64,000 nucleotides of DNA, from assembly GCA_907163375.1 (NCBI GenBank), contig CAJQUW010006771.1, positions 666,130-730,129 on the forward strand, in the 5' to 3' direction. A program made the position numbers and the translations under genes. Source of the stretch: Prostheceraeus crozeri (Eukaryota; Platyhelminthes; Polycladida; Euryleptidae). Shown in pieces: positions 63,945 to 64,000 of the stretch. The notes beneath the pieces are model-generated. The model was not told the DNA's origin. It did not search any database and saw nothing but the letters and a program-made list of their open reading frames with translations. Within the stretch, counting starts at the first letter, position 1. Each line of letters starts with the position of its first letter.

Positions 63945-64000
63945 ACATCCTACAGGGGCCCCTCACGATAACAAAAGGTCCCTTCACAATCTCAAAGGGC
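63945..64000. repeat. Minisatellite of CTCACGATCTCAAAAGGGCCCC type, array 3, runs off window
   Basis: GGGGCCCCTCACGATAACAAAAGGTCCCTTCACAATCTCAAAGGGC at the window edge matches arrays at 55,185 and 61,540. Confidence 0.85.

Noticed and set aside
1-64000. CRISPR array or bacterial operons
   Set aside because: Direct repeats lack unique spacers of even length; splice sites and element types are eukaryotic.

Overview
The window looks like animal (metazoan) nuclear DNA, probably from a marine invertebrate; the species cannot be told from sequence alone. Reasons: long gene-poor AT-rich stretches, exon-sized coding blocks with consensus GT/AG splice sites, and a dense mix of DNA transposons (Harbinger, hAT, mariner, fold-back and MITE-like elements), a Penelope-like element, Ty3/gypsy and copia remains, minisatellites and a SINE-like tRNA promoter.

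Left part (1 to about 10,410): a very AT-rich Polinton/Maverick (adintovirus-like) element whose left end lies outside the window. On the minus strand are the N-terminal part of a type B DNA polymerase, an FtsK/HerA-type packaging ATPase with a membrane segment, and zinc-finger proteins. On the plus strand are a fibre-like coiled-coil protein, small basic and membrane-active-type proteins, the major capsid protein, and a phospholipase A2-integrase fusion. An adenain-type protease closes the right side on the minus strand. It carries the set expected of a virus-like transposon (replication, packaging, capsid, maturation, entry, integration). Several genes are whole and others are broken (about four or five breaks), so it is treated as a fairly young fossil. 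Inside it are palindromic 20-bp iterons and a dispersed family of GC-rich mini-hairpins, some at gene ends and some in coding frames.

10.4-16.7 kb: short tandem repeats, a 175-bp tandem array, then a Ty3/gypsy LTR-retrotransposon fossil (gag, protease, RT, RNase H, integrase) without a visible 5' LTR.

16.7-39 kb: mostly non-coding, with inverted repeats, a minisatellite built on a 14-bp core, a DNA transposon remnant holding a MADF-like exon, GC-rich GGCGACC islands, a 197-bp tandem repeat, a candidate host exon at 30,161-30,251, a possible host terminal exon near 33 kb and a 744-bp near-perfect palindrome.

39-47.5 kb: a candidate host gene on the plus strand (exon 39,021-39,086; phase-compatible terminal exons at 41,970 and 47,125, the latter followed by AATAAA). 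Its intron holds a nearly complete PIF/Harbinger transposon with target duplication, terminal repeats, a Myb-like gene and a transposase with one stop. A hAT fragment and an inverted pair of Penelope GIY-YIG fragments follow.

47.5-64 kb: dispersed repeats, twin hairpins, a coiled-coil reading frame inside a pair of inverted repeats (54.5-57.4 kb), a copia gag-protease remnant, a mariner-type transposase fragment, a GATCTCAAAAGGGCCCC minisatellite in three places, a MITE, and a long A/T homopolymer tract that may be an assembly problem.
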